From positions 50,664,768 through 50,728,767 of the forward strand of contig CM043944.1 in NCBI GenBank assembly GCA_014529385.2: a stretch of DNA of 64,000 nucleotides. The letters are read 5' to 3'. The notes beneath the pieces are model-generated. The model was not told the origin of the DNA and made no database searches. It worked only from the letters and a program-made list of their open reading frames with translations. Shown piece by piece: positions 32,890 through 44,219 of the stretch (position 1 is its first letter; every line of letters begins with the position of its first letter). This DNA comes from Adiantum capillus-veneris (lineage: Eukaryota > Streptophyta > Polypodiopsida > Polypodiales > Pteridaceae). A program made the translations under genes and the position numbers.

Positions 32890-34990
32890 TCTCCCTTTGC
32901 ACAAAGGGAATAATGGACACATATCATGCTCCTAGCCCAGATGCCCCCAATCTCCCCTCAAATACTATTGGATGGCCATAGAGGTGGACCAATGAGAATT
33001 AGGCTAGAGTAAAATTAGTCTAATCAATATACAAATTCTTGAAAAAAGAACCAATAGAAATTAAGCTCCCTAGAAGACTATTGGACAGTCTACCAAGGGG
33101 TTCCAATGAGCATCCAGCAGCCCAATGGCTTGCTTGATTCTTATTGGCCAGAAGACTAAAAGGTCCAATGAGAGTTTAAATAAATTATTTTAATTACCTA
33201 AAGCTCTCTTGAGATTTTGAGCTCCAAATTGGTTCAAACTTGGCTAGTGGGCTTAACACATCATGTACTTTGGATGTATGATGGCAAAATATCAAAACTC
33301 TCCCAATTTGGCTAGAAAGTAAATAATCACGATTATTAACTTTTCTACCAAAATCAATATTTTTTGGTACAAATCGGTTCTAGGCATTGTATAGACCCTA
33401 TGTATGAGATATGAGGTGATTTGGATCTAGAAATGTTGTTCATAACCCAAAAATTGGCTTGCAAAGACTTCTTTGTGTTTTCTGGTAATTTTCCAAGTTA
33501 TAGGTGCTCATTTTGGCTCATACTTGATTTTTGGCATGTAATAGGTGTGTACACATGATAGGTGAGGTGATGAAACAATTTCCAAGCAAAAATAGTGCAA
33601 AAGTAAACAATCACGATTATTTACAATAGTGAATTTATTTTTGCAAAACTCACAAATTTTGACCTAAACACATTCTATACACCTAAAACAAGTCCTAAAT
33701 TGAATTTGGTCAAGTTTGGTCTTGCCGGCATCATTTTGTGCTTTGTCGACTCTGAAATCACCGTTTTCTGTGACTACACTGCATGTTGAGTTGGTCAGTC
33801 AATTTTGACGCTTTGGACTTGTCCGCAACATAATCGTGAAGCAACTCATCCAATTCTGGCTCATTTGGAGTCAGTTTGACTCCGTATGTCAAATTTGACG
33901 CTTTGTAGCCTTCGAGCCGTTTTCTATTTTTTGAGGGCTTTGCTTGATTGATTTCATTAAACTAATCATATACATTGTATATGAACCTCGTAGGCAAGCT
34001 GTTTGTGGAGTCAGATCGGGACTCTCGCATTTGCCAATAACCTAGCTTTTCTACTGGGGACCCCCTCGACCCCTTCCAAATGGTCAACTGATGATATAGA
34101 AAGGTTCTATTATGTTAGACCATGCTACAATTTAAATCCCATCTGATTTGGTTGAGTTGACAGGCCGTTATGGTCAGTTTTTGGTCGTAGGTCTTCGTGC
34201 ACTGCTCGGTTTCTAGGGTTTTTCCTAGGAGTTTAGACTAGCTTCCGGCCGTACAAAATGGATCATTGACAAGTACCCTCATGTCTCATGTGAGACGGTG
34301 TTGAAAACGGGCAACTGTACTTTGGAAAAGATGACCGAAAGAGAACGAAAAGCTCTCTCTACAAAGGCCGCAAGTGGAAATGAGGTGGTTTTAGCTTATC
34401 TATACCTAAACTTCCCGAATCAATTTTCCCCAGATTCCCTCGTTAGTCCTACTAGGCCATGAAATCTATGTCAGACTCAAAAATTTCCTTGATCGAATTC
34501 CTGTAGCTCATTCTGCAGGAATTTTGCAAAAGTAGGTATGGCCGCCTAATTTAGGCTTCCCGCTTCCATCTTCTGATTTTATTGAAAATTTTTGTGCTTG
34601 TCCGCCTTGTCTTTCTAATCACCATCATGTCTTTCATTTTTCCATCTGAGCTTCCTTGCTATTTATTATTAATTTTTGATATGTTTATTTTGAAAAAATC
34701 AAAGAAAATAATAAAATGCTCTAAAAAAGTAAAATGAAAATCCAATAATTAAGAAAATACACTGAAAAACACAAATTTATTATTTTTTGTTGGATTTTTC
34801 TATTTTTAAGTCTCATTATCAATAAAAATGATGAAAAATACCCAAAAAGGACTATTTTTTGATGATTTTCTGATAGTAGATACACTATTTACACTCATCG
34901 GGAAGATATTATCAATAAATTTTCCCTTGATGATGAATTATAAGGGCATTATTAGGTAATTTTACAAAAAGTCACACGTTAACATCGAAC
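32890..34990 (-). repeat. LTR-like AT-rich tract with palindromes, downstream of the minus gypsy copy
   Basis: No protein coding. Two 22-bp palindromes of the AATAATCACGATTATT type lie at 33319-33340 and 33603-33624, 284 bp apart. This is the spacing and motif seen in the 5' LTR-like region of the same element (44.6-48.4 kb). I infer that it holds the 3' LTR. I could not fix its ends. Confidence 0.5.
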
Positions 34991-35032
34991 TTTTTTCTCC
35001 TTCTCGAACCATTGCCCTTAATTACTTAGTAC

Positions 35033-35569
35033 TTAGTGTCCTTCCACCCCTCCGAGATGGCATCCTCCGGGACGACTGTGTGCATGGGTTGAACAATTGT
35101 GTCTATGCATAGCCGTGGTTGGCTCTAGGATGCTTTGAAGATCAATGTAATTCAAACCACTATGCTGTGCAAGAGCTTGGTCTTGAGTAATTAACTCAAA
35201 GGTTTTTGATGTCGAGGTTTGCTGCTGATGTCTGCCAAAGAGCAAATCTTGTAGCTTGTGTGCTCTTTGCTTGATTGTACTATCAGGATGCTTCAGCACG
35301 CTGATTGCTTGGGCTGTTGGTAGCACTTTTCTTTGTTGTCGAGCTTTTTCTCACCATTGGTAGCTTGGTTTGCTTGGTGCTGTATGGTGTGGTGGAGTCT
35401 TTTGAGACTTAACTCGCCATTGCTTCATTGGTTTTACGGTTTGTAGAGAAGATAAGTGCTCCTTTTTCTTCCAAACCAATTTCAAGTTAGGTTCCTTGCT
35501 CGGAGATGCTCGTCTCTTTGTTTTTATCCTTGAAACCTTCTTTTGTTTTGTCGGTGAAGTCTTAGGCAC
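35033..35569 (-). pseudogene. Gypsy 3' coding region, basic C-terminal part
   Basis: Two overlapping-frame segments follow the second protease. One is lysine-rich (KKVSRIKTKRRASPSKEP, VKPMKQWRVKSQKT). The other, closer to the LTR, reads TIKQRAHKLQDLLFGRHQQ and ALAQHSGLNYIDLQSIL. I recognise no domain. Position and orientation place it at the 3' end of the minus gypsy copy. Confidence 0.4.
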
Positions 35570-36060
35570 CCAGATTTGAATTGGCTTATCCTTGAGCTGT
35601 ACCCAAATTTACCTGACTCCTTGCATGCTACTTGTAGCATTTTCTTGTTGAGGGGATGGAGAAGATTGATTACTCCATGGTTTGGTCTGTTGATTACTTC
35701 CTTTTTATGTTGCCCACCTTTAAGTGATAGCTTTAGCTGATTTGTATCCCAATCTGGTACTTCTTTGTATGTCCACATCCAGGGAATTCCAAGAATCATC
35801 GTCTCATTCATGTGTTCATCTGGTAAGTATACAAATTGATGAGGATGTGAACATCCATGTACTATCACGTTCAAGTTGACTACTCCCAATGTTGGGGTTG
35901 GGTTCTTGTTGCTTCCTTTGATTGTCGCTATTCCTGTTGTCAATGCTTGACTTGCTGCCTTCTTATACGTGGAATAACTGGCTGCATTTACTCTAGATCC
36001 TGTGTCAGCCAAAGCATTGGTGCTATGATTATTGAGTTGTACTTTGATGCGCATGTCCAT
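35524..36060 (-). CDS. Second retropepsin-like domain, downstream of gypsy integrase
   Basis: 178 codons. It begins MDMRIKVQLNNHSTNALADT, with the aspartic protease active-site motif ALADTGSRVNAASYSTY. A middle section has VVNLNVIVHGCSHPHQFVYL (flap region) and the typical closing motif ETMILGIPWMWTYKEVPDWD. It is separate from the usual gypsy protease at 40.4-40.9 kb and lies after the integrase, which is not the normal place. The plus copy begins the same domain at 63969 (MNLCIKVQLNNHS) before the window ends. Its role is unknown: a second processing enzyme, or a protease/ligand-binding domain of an extra 3' protein. Confidence 0.7.
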   Translation of the reverse strand: MDMRIKVQLNNHSTNALADTGSRVNAASYSTYKKAASQALTTGIATIKGSNKNPTPTLGVVNLNVIVHGCSHPHQFVYLPDEHMNETMILGIPWMWTYKEVPDWDTNQLKLSLKGGQHKKEVINRPNHGVINLLHPLNKKMLQVACKESGKFGYSSRISQFKSGCLRLHRQNKRRFQG

Positions 36061-36069
36061 TCCGTCTAA

Positions 36070-36625
36070 CTAGTCATCATTTGTTGAAACTGCATCTTTA
36101 GGTTATTCCCATTGTCGGTCATCTATTTTCAGAGTGTTGATGGGAATCGGTATCTGTTGATTCTTGAGAGCAAATTTCTGTTTGAGTACCCGAAGTCGAG
36201 CTTCTTCTTGGGCTTCATCAATAACCTACTGTCGTTTAATCTTCCTTTGCTTGGCTGCATGCATTCTTTCTAGCAATTCATTGCTTAGCGGCAAATTGTA
36301 TTTCTTTAAACAACATCCACTAATCCAATTTGCCATTGGTTCACCATCTAGGGTGGACAATTTTACTGCTCCACTTGGAGATATAGCTTCAATGATAAAC
36401 GATCCGTTTCCCTTTTTCTTAAAATTGGGAATGTGTTGCTTAAGGGAATAGACTAAAACTAAGTCCCCTTTTTTGAAGATTTTTTGTTTAACTGGGAATC
36501 AAAAACTTGTTTTTATTTTCGCTTTTGTGCATAGATGTGAGCTAAGTAGTTAGCCTTTGCTCATTTAGCTTTTCCAAATCGTCAAGTCTTTCTGACAATT
36601 CATGTCCTATCCACTCAAGATACTG
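36070..36625 (-). pseudogene. Gypsy integrase C-terminal tail and linker to second protease
   Basis: By comparison with 63400-63970 this encodes the integrase tail (LSERLEDLEK and AYLTAHIYAQKRK-like stretches), then KGDLVLVYSLKQHI, a GAVKLSTLDGEPMANWISGC section, and a charged helix. Stops and frameshifts break it. The KLSTLDGEPM part may be a small beta domain in the usual integrase C-terminal position. Confidence 0.5.
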
Positions 36626-36948
36626 TCATACCCTTAATGTCGGCAATAGAAATTCTATTGGTAGTATGGCATCAAGACCATAAACAAGGTTAAAGGGTGT
36701 AGCATTTAAAGCTGTTTTGAATGAAACTCGATAAGCCCATAGAGCAGCATGGAGATTTATTTCCCAGTCTGTCCTTCCTGAACTAACCACTTTAGTCAGC
36801 ACTGAGCTAAGAATTTTGTTCGTATGCTCATCTTGTCCGTTTGCTTGTGTATGATAAGGAGCTGATTGGTTATGGATGACTATACACTCATTAAGCAAAT
36901 ACTTGATTACCTCATTGAGGAAACAAGTTCCTCGATCACTGACAATTT
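36626..36948 (-). pseudogene. Gypsy integrase catalytic core, C-terminal half
   Basis: LNECIVIHNQSAPYHTQANG, then EHTNKILSSVLTKVVSSGR, HAALWAYRVSFKTALN and GLDAILPIEF. The E of DDE lies in the NGQDEHTN block. A frameshift near 36950 separates it from the first half. Confidence 0.85.
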
Positions 36949-37476
36949 CTATTGGTAGTCCATATGTCGTGAATACATACTCATATAAGAATACAGTAGT
37001 GTTCTGGCATCATTCCTTTGAGTTGCTTTAGCCTCGTACCACTTGGTCAAATAGTCTGTAGATACAATGATATATTGAGCTTGGGTTCTATAATCAGGTG
37101 GTTGTATTTTCCCAACAAAATCTATACCCCATTTTGCGAAAGCTCTAGCCCCCGTCATTGGTCTTAAGGGCATGCTATCTACATGTGTTGGCATTTTTGT
37201 TTGTTGACAAGCATCACACCTTCGAACATATTCTTTAGCATCTGCAAAAAGTGTTGGCCACCATATGCCTGCCATCAAGATTTCTCTTGCGGTGGTCTCA
37301 CTAGAAAAGTGACCTCCAGCTAATCCAGCATGTGCTTGTTCTATAATCGAAATATACTCGTCTTCATTTGCACAAAGACGCAAATGTTGATCTTTACCTC
37401 TCCGATATAATTGGTTCCCAATAAGAGCATAGTTTCTTGCTTCAGTTTCAATTTCTCTTTGATGGAATTTACTCAT
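36949..37476 (-). pseudogene. Gypsy integrase: second zinc-binding module and core start
   Basis: IETEARNYALIGNQLYRRGK leads into a complete zinc-binding module (AHAGLAGGHFSSETT, GIWWPTLFADAKEYV, RCDACQQTKMPTH), then the core with MPLRPMTGARAFAKWGIDFV and YIIVSTDYLTKWYEAKATQ, carrying the first two catalytic aspartates. A frameshift near the end misreads the YSYMSMYSRHMDYQ section. Confidence 0.85.
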
Positions 37477-37810
37477 ATCCTCAAGAAATGTTCAGCTTGA
37501 TAAGTAAGTAAACAGATAGTTACTCCACTTAGGAACAGGTGACATTTGAAACAATGTTGCAAGAGGTATGGGTGTTTGTTTTTGACATTGAGGGAAATCC
37601 TTTACAAAAGATCAAACATCACTCCTCATAGTCGGCCAAAATACTTCAAGTCTCAAAATTCGTTGCACAGTTTGGTCTTCCGCAAAGTGAAGTCCTACTA
37701 TGGTAACATGTGCTTGACTTAGGTACTGTTCTTTTTCTTTAGAATTAATGCATAAGAGCAATATTCCGTCTTGATTTCTTTTGTATAGACTACCAGTTGG
37801 TAGTTAATAC
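37477..37810 (-). pseudogene. Gypsy integrase: first zinc-binding module
   Basis: Upstream in the same direction, GSLYKRNQDGILLLC, SQAHVTIVGLHFAEDQT and LEVFWPTMRSDV precede SFVKDFPQCQKQTPIP. This is a zinc-binding module with histidines kept and the first cysteine replaced (FPQC). A TGA interrupts it after MRSDV. The linker VPKWSNYLFTYLSS joins it to the second module. Confidence 0.75.
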
Positions 37811-38296
37811 ATAGTCGATTGCACAATCAATCCAAGCGTAATAGGAAGTGGAATTTGTGAATCCACTTGAGCTATTGTCATTAATGACAGCATGTTTTCC
37901 GACCATCAAGGTATCATTTCCACGGAGAACAAGTAGGCATTTGGTAGATCATCGTGTACCCCTTTAGGTGATTCTCTTGAAATAATCCTTGACAAATGAT
38001 CTGCTCGTTGATGTGTAGTGCCTTTTTTACAACCACGGTGAAATCAAATTTCAGAAGAATGATGAACCGTGTTACTATTCTTCATGTGCTTCATGGCTTG
38101 TTGACCAAGTATAACAAAGCTTGGTGGTCTATAAAGAACACAAACTTTTTTGCTAATAGATAATGTCTATACTTTTTAACGGCATAGATCATTCCTAATC
38201 CTTCCCTTTTGGTGGTGATGTAATTCTTTTCCGCCATGTTCAACTGTCGGCTAGCATAAGAAATAGGAAAGTCAATTTTCCTGTCTCCTGGTTGAG
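37811..38296 (-). pseudogene. Gypsy RNase H
   Basis: By comparison with 61700-62112 this strand reads FPISYASRQLNMAEKNY, GLGMIYAVKKYRHYLLA, KKGTTHQRADHLSRI and so on. It is a single gypsy RNase H ending in HQRADHLSR. Frames are broken. I did not see a second RNase H. Confidence 0.65.
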
Positions 38297-39095
38297 CTAG
38301 TATACAACCAATAGAAAATTGGAAGCATCTACATGTACGTGGAATATCTTATTCCAATCTGGTGCTTTCAATATTGGAGCTGAGGTGAGATATTGCTTAA
38401 AATTCATGAAGGATTCTTCACATGACTCTGTCCACTCAAAGTGTGTAATCAAGCTATACATGGGTTTTGCAATAATAGCGTACATGTAGATGAACCGTCG
38501 GTAATATCCACAATGCCCCATGAAGGCTTGTACCCTCTTGACTGTTATTGGTCTAGGCAAATCAGCAATGACATGAATCTTCTCAATATCAATAGCTATG
38601 ACATTTTTAGACGCTATGTGTCCAAGAATTTTTCCTTGCCTACCCATGAATGTGCACTTTTCAGGATTTAAGCAAATCCTATAAAGTCTACATTTTTCAA
38701 ATACCTTTTTGAGGTGTTCAAAATGATCAGCTCGGATTGATGAATGTACACATAGATCATCCATATATACTTCTAAGAATTTCCTAAGATATTCTTTAAA
38801 AGCATGGCTCATCAACCTTTGAAATGTGGCTAGAGCATTAGTTAACCCAAACGGCATGACCCGACAGGCAAAAATAACCCATTCTGTTGCAAAAGCAGTT
38901 TTATGCTAATCTTTTGGGTCAACCAAAAGTTGATTGTATCCCGAAAAGCCATCTAAGAAGCTGTAAGCTTCTTTTTTTGCAACTCGTTCTAAAACATGCT
39001 CAGTGATTGGAAGAGGAAAGTTGTCTCTAATGGTAGCTGCATTCACTTTTTTGAGATTAGCACACACTCATAATTTCCATTCTTCTTGGGTACTA
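38297..39095 (-). pseudogene. Gypsy reverse transcriptase
   Basis: FACRVMPFGLTNALATFQRL, EVYMDDLCVHSS (catalytic DD), CRLYRICLNPEKCTFM, VQAFMGHCGYYRRFI and FEWTESCEESF are standard gypsy RT and connection motifs. The open frame starts at 38857. The upstream fingers (VVIVPKKNGN, KKVNAATIRDNFPLPITEH) lie in another frame to 39095. Confidence 0.9.
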
Positions 39096-40306
39096 TCACA
39101 ATTGGAGACACCAATCTGTGTGTTCAATTTCGTAAATGAATTCGGATTCCTTTAGTTTTTCAATCTCTTCTTTTATCTTCCTGGCAAATGTTTCATTATA
39201 CATGTATGGCCTTTGTCTACTTGGTTTTGCATCATCTCGCATAGGTATGGTATGTTGACAGATTTTTGGATCAACACCCTTGAGATCTCTGTAAGACCAA
39301 GCCAAGATATCTCGGTATTCTTTTAGCAAGATTAGAAAAATCTCTTCTTCTTGTTTTTTTAGGTCATTCGCAATGTAAGCAAGTCTAGGCTCTTCTCCTA
39401 GTTCAACCAGGTCTATCGTTTTAGCGTTTTTAGGCTCTTCGTAGGACTCGCCCTGTTTAAGTAGTTTCCTAACAGGTTGTTCGACTATGATTTTTTGATC
39501 TTGGAGAGTATACTTTTTGTAATGGGATGGAACACTCATTACATCCTTGCCATCCTCTTCCGTGGTTTCCATTTCGGTCGTGTATATCTCCTTTAGAGCT
39601 TTTTTTAACTCTTGATATTTCTTTTTCTGCTCGACTTGGGTCATGAGTGGTTTCTTATCCTGTGGGTTTGCTTGAGTATCCTTCTTTGTTTTTCTTGATG
39701 TTTTAGACATTTTTGAATTTTTGGCTGAAGGATATCTGCTAGTGATTTTGTCCTTGACACAATCATTTATCTCTATCTGTATCGGGAATTGTGTTCTATT
39801 GGAGACTGATGGCATAGGTTGTGTTTTCACGTTTCTGGTGTCTCTTTTTCGTCTAAACCATTTTTGTCTTCTTGATTTCTGGTTGGGAAAGTCAATTTTT
39901 TTTTCCTCTCCTCCTTTCAAGAGTAGCTTAGCTCTCAAATGTTCTTTTTCTGACCCCGAACCTTCTGAGGTAGCTGAGTGTTCATCTAACTCATCGGTTA
40001 CATCATAATAGACGTCTGAAAAGACTTTTGAGATTTTATCAAGTCCTTGGGTTCCTCATCTTCATCTTCAATGTTGAGGATTGAAATCATTTGGATGGGA
40101 ATTATGTCGTAGCCATCCTCATTGCAAAACTGAGTAGGCATAGACGTATTCACACATACATCCATTGTCGCTAAAATTTGAGTCCACTTGAATGGCTCAA
40201 ACAAATGTTGTGTAAAGGGTTCAGGTACATAGGCTTCGTCTGTGCAGTCCCTTTCTAAGATACATTCTTCTCGTCTTAAACTTCCATTTTTTGAAGCTCC
40301 ATACAT
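39096..40306 (-). pseudogene. Gypsy protease-RT linker and RT N-terminus
   Basis: Open stretches of 102 and 280 codons hold a charged linker (FPNQKSRRQKWFRRKRDTRN, KKYQELKKALKEIYTTEME) and the RT lead-in (LLKEYRDILAWSYRDLKGVD, MRDDAKPSRQRPYMYNET). The plus copy has the same order at 59757-60930. Confidence 0.8.
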
Positions 40307-40429
40307 CCAAATAGGAGTGCCTTTGTCTAACCAGGATGGAAGATTAGTTTTAGCCGAAGATACTGAATCACTCTTGTATGGGTGTTTTCAAGACATCTCT
40401 ATAAGTGTGATCTTTTAGATTTACTCTTA

Positions 40430-40904
40430 TTATAGATCCCACTTGCTTCAAGTACAGATAGTTGTTTCCCCAATCTTGGATAAGTTGTACCTATCGCATG
40501 AAAGGGCTTCCCAATATGATTTCATAATTGAGTTTTTTCCCAACGTCTACTATGGCAAAAGTGTGTTGATATTCAATTCCACAGGAATTGACTATCACCT
40601 TTTCAAGCAGCCCTAATGGTCTCTCAATGTGTCCGTCATCCAATTGCAATTTCATTCAAGTTTGTCTAATGGCTGGTTGTCCCCAGGATTCCCATACTGC
40701 TTTTGTGGCTATGGCTATGCCTACTCCACTATCCAGTATTGCCATGGTTTCAATGTCATTATATTTCACTGGAAGGGTGGTGTTTCCTTCTTCCCCTTTG
40801 TAATATTCTCTGACTTTGTTCATGGGAACATATCGAATCTCTTTGTTGTCCATTTCATTTTTCAAATTTTCCAATTTTTTTGAAATTAACCCCGTGATCC
40901 CCAC
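40430..40904 (-). pseudogene. Gypsy retropepsin (first protease)
   Basis: EYYKGEEGNTTLPVKYNDIE then MAILDSGVGIAIATKAVWES with the catalytic DSG. A TGA at 40656-40658 follows RQT. The rest of the domain (VIVNSCGIEYQHTFAI, LGKPFM, QDWG) continues in frame to about 40430. The same TGA occurs in the plus copy. Retropepsins cut the gag-pol polyprotein. Confidence 0.85.
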
Positions 40905-41850
40905 CTTCTCCGTAGGGTATTCTGTAGATCATTCCATAAATATGGTTTGAGTTTTAACAATTTTCCCAAGGTAAGAGTGCATTGGATGGGTATAGACATG
41001 ATTGAATGAATGTTGTCTACTTCTAGGGTCTGTTCAGCTCTTTTTACTTGAGTGGTCATACACACTATGGATTCATCTTTGTTATCTCCCAAGTAAAAAG
41101 GTAATGTTTTCAAGGTCAATGGTTTCAACATTCCAGAAGGTTCAAATCCGCAATCCCCGTACAAGGATTGTACATCCATGTTCATATCAGAAGGTAGGTT
41201 ATCCAACCAAACTTCCTCCATGGGAGCTGACTTTAGAGTTAGACTCCCATCATTGATCTCTCTAACTTTTTTCCATAAGTATCCTGGCCAGTCTTCTTCT
41301 ACGAATGGAATTTGGTCTAAGGCATCTTCGCTGTCCGGCACTATAAGTTTTGGTTCTTTTGTTCAAGGTGGGGTTCTACCACCACATCGGATTTTTCTTT
41401 AGTGTCTCTTACCACAAGCTCTTCCGGTTTCACGATACTTTCAAGCTTGGGTTTTTGTTTTTCTAGCATTTCTTGTGTGATTCTTACCAAATTTTGATAA
41501 GCTTCTAGCTTAGCTGCTTCCATGTCTGGAGAAGGATAGTTTTTCCATTTGTTTTCCATGTTTTGGCATGCTTTAAGTCCTGCTTGGTAGGCTTCCAAGG
41601 CGGCATTAATGGGCTCAAAAATTTTATCAACTAAAATGGATCCTCCAAATTTCACGGTTGTTTCCTTGATTTCACTTCCAGTTTCTTTCACCTTTTCCTG
41701 GACTAGTTTTTTTTTCTTTCTCCTCAATTTCAATCCGTCGTTTTTGTTTTCTCATCTCATATGTTTTGCTTCTGCTTCTTTTGATTCTTTGAGAGGAAAC
41801 TTTCATATTTTCCGAATCATCAGAGGAGTTATGTTTCTTTTTCTTGTCCT
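40886..41850 (-). pseudogene. Gypsy gag-protease linker
   Basis: Two frames: LRRKKKKLVQEKVKETGSEI with SILVDKIFEPINAALEAY (41733-41341), then DALDQIPFVEEDWPGYLWKK, DMNMDVQSLYGDCG and LKTLPFYLGDNKDE (41341-40886). Unrecognised function. Conserved in all three gypsy copies of the window. Confidence 0.7.
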
Positions 41851-42421
41851 ACGCTCTAGTGATTACCTTGATTGGAACAATCGGTTCACTCTCTGAGGAG
41901 CTACTAGGTATCATTTGGACTACGTTTACTACTGTTTTACCCTTGTTTAAAGGATTTTTAGGACAATCTTCCGGAAAGTGTTCTCTCTTTATGCAACATT
42001 GTACGCAATAGGCTTCAACTGGTTTAAAGTTTTTGTCAGGCTCTGGACATTCATTTTTCCAATGATCATCACCACCACAATTGTGACAGTTTCCCGTTCT
42101 TGGCTTAATCATGGGTCTGACCATGGGAGGTTTGACACCTTGATTAGATACATAATACATTGGTGCAAGCTCTGGTGGAGCATATGTCACGGTTTCTTCC
42201 ATTGGTGGTGGATGTGAGTTATACCAATCTCCTTCTACCATTACTGTAGATGGACTAGGCTCCGCATAGGGTGTAACAGGCACTAATGCTTGTTCATCTA
42301 TGCCTCCTTCAGAGTGCATGTACTTTATATACACTACATTATGTCCTGGGTACGGAGGTTTTTGACCCAACACAGGTTGAGGTCTTTCCATACCCATTGG
42401 TGGTCTTTGAGCTTGGGTCAT
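41849..42421 (-). pseudogene. Gypsy gag C-terminus with zinc knuckle
   Basis: Proline-rich start (MERPQPVLGQKPPYPGH), then CHNCGGDDHWKNECPEPDKN, a CX2CX4HX4C knuckle, and a second cysteine cluster (AYCVQCCIKREHFPEDC). Gag knuckles bind element RNA. Confidence 0.85.
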
Positions 42422-42427
42422 ATTAGG

Positions 42428-43596
42428 CTAATATCTGTACATGGGTTGTCCTTCTGGCCTCATGGGCACGTACTGAACATTCCCATTATACTTTGGTCTG
42501 AAGTAGCACTCATGGGTCTCATGGTTGGTCCATTTTTCCTCAATTGCACACCATTTTTGTGGCTTAATTGGTTGTCCCTGTTGAGGTATCCCTTGTCCTG
42601 GTCCCCTCATATGTGCTTTTTGCATGTTTTTCGTCATGTCCTTCATCCTTTTGAGAATGTCTTCTATGGTTGAAAGTGGTCCTACAGCAGCTGTTCCCAC
42701 TTGTGCTGGTTTAGTGGATGTTATTTTCTCGCTTTGGTTATCCTTAGGGACATCTTCTTCGTTGAAAATATCACAATTGTCTCCTAAGTCGATAGCATCT
42801 GACACACACTCTTCTAGGGTTGTATTCTTTTTACTATAGAGTATAGCAAGAAGTTCTTTGTTTAGCAGTCCCTCTAAAAATAAGGATATGAGTCATTATT
42901 TTGCAGGTATCTCTAGCCTTGGGCATCTTGCAATGTATTGTTTCATTCGAGTTACACAATCCCTAATAGACTCACCATGGTTCTCTTTAAAGCTCTAGAT
43001 TTGAGCTATCGTATTATGTTTGATCCCCATTTTGGAACAAGCAGCTACAAATCATTGAGCTAATGTGTTCAAGTCCATGATTGACCTTGGTGGAATGTTT
43101 TGGAACCACGTCAATGGTTTTCCTTCTAATGTCATTCCAAACCCCTTGAATTGAGTATGGAAATCGAATATACATTCTGCTCTTAGCACTTGCTTAAAGC
43201 TTGTCAAGTGGTCATATGGACCCCCCGATCCACTGTATTTTCTGACCGGTCTCCTGACAGTTGGTCCTGTTCCGAGTCCTTCAAACCAGTCTGTTGGAAA
43301 TAGTGACTCATGTAGCCCTGGACTGGCCTTACTGTCACCCGGTTTCTACGTGATGAGGTGGTTTTTGGTTTCTTCACATTACTCTCACACGATCTCTTAC
43401 ACTGTTCATCTCTTGAAATTGTTTCTGGTCCTTGTCCCAATATCCAATCCCTTATGGAATACCCTTGATATTTGGTATGTTCTTCCTCCTCAGAAGTCAT
43501 AATAACAAAGTTGTTGTTATAACAATCCCTAAACAGGTAGGTTGGTAGGTATGCTGATCCCTTATCTTTGATCTTGAAGATATAAATGATCTTCAT
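42428..43596 (-). pseudogene. Gypsy gag core
   Basis: From 43596: KYQGYSIRDWILGQGPETI, VQGYMSHYFQQTGLKDSEQD, and after a frame change SGSGGPYDHLTSFKQVLRAE, GFGMTLEGKPLTWFQNIP and VTRMKQYIARCP, which is a retrotransposon gag core. Then SDAIDLGDNCDIFNEEDV and WCAIEEKWTNHETHECYF. Stops and frameshifts are scattered through it. Confidence 0.75.
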
Positions 43597-44215
43597 GGCC
43601 GTTAGTTGTCCTGGTTTGGCATGTGAAGTTCACAGAAGATGTTTTATGTTTCTATCTTCCCAACAATAGACTCCCATCCTAGGATTATCCGTACTAAGCC
43701 GTTTCAAAGGCTTCAAATCTACTTGATCGTATCCCTCGAATTCTAAAGTTGGTGGTTCTTCTTTTGCTGACATATCTGGGATTATGGTGTTTACTTCTAA
43801 CCCCCATTTGTCTACCGCATCAGGGTTTTCAATTGTACATATTGAGTTCCGTTTCTGTCCATGTACATTTTTCCTTGTTTGTTTGCCCTAATCTCTTCTT
43901 CGAACTCAATAACATGGTCATCAATGCAAATAGCATACTCCTCGTTAGGGTCCAAGTAAACCTGGGATCCATGTTGGTTAGTCTTATAAAATAAGAGTAT
44001 ATGCTTATAGCGCATTGCCGTTCCTATTTTGAGTGAATCGAGTAAGAAGACATTTCAGATGTTGAATCTGAAAAATTATCTGAGACTTCTTCAAGAATTT
44101 TGTGCAAGGAATTGACTTGATTCACGCTTTCTTTGGTGGATAGTCTACTGAGGTTTCTTCGAATATGCCCTCATTTCCTAGTACACGACCATATATAAGA
44201 TTCATATTGACTTAT
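43597..44215 (-). pseudogene. Gypsy gag N-terminus, with a segment missing from the other copy
   Basis: From about 44200 down: an MNL start and GNEGIFEETS match MNLRSG and ENQGIFGETA at 56212. From 44015 comes HILLFYKTNQHGSQVYLDPN and KMYMDRNGTQYVQLKTL. The interval of about 44010-43490 has no counterpart in the plus copy, which passes from GGAACGACAGTGTGATATAA straight to AACAAACCAAATACCAAGG. Confidence 0.6.
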
Positions 44216-44219
44216 GAAT

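Noticed and set aside
35033-36060. Envelope-like gene after integrase
   Set aside because: No signal peptide, transmembrane or coiled-coil segment. The region contains a retropepsin motif instead.
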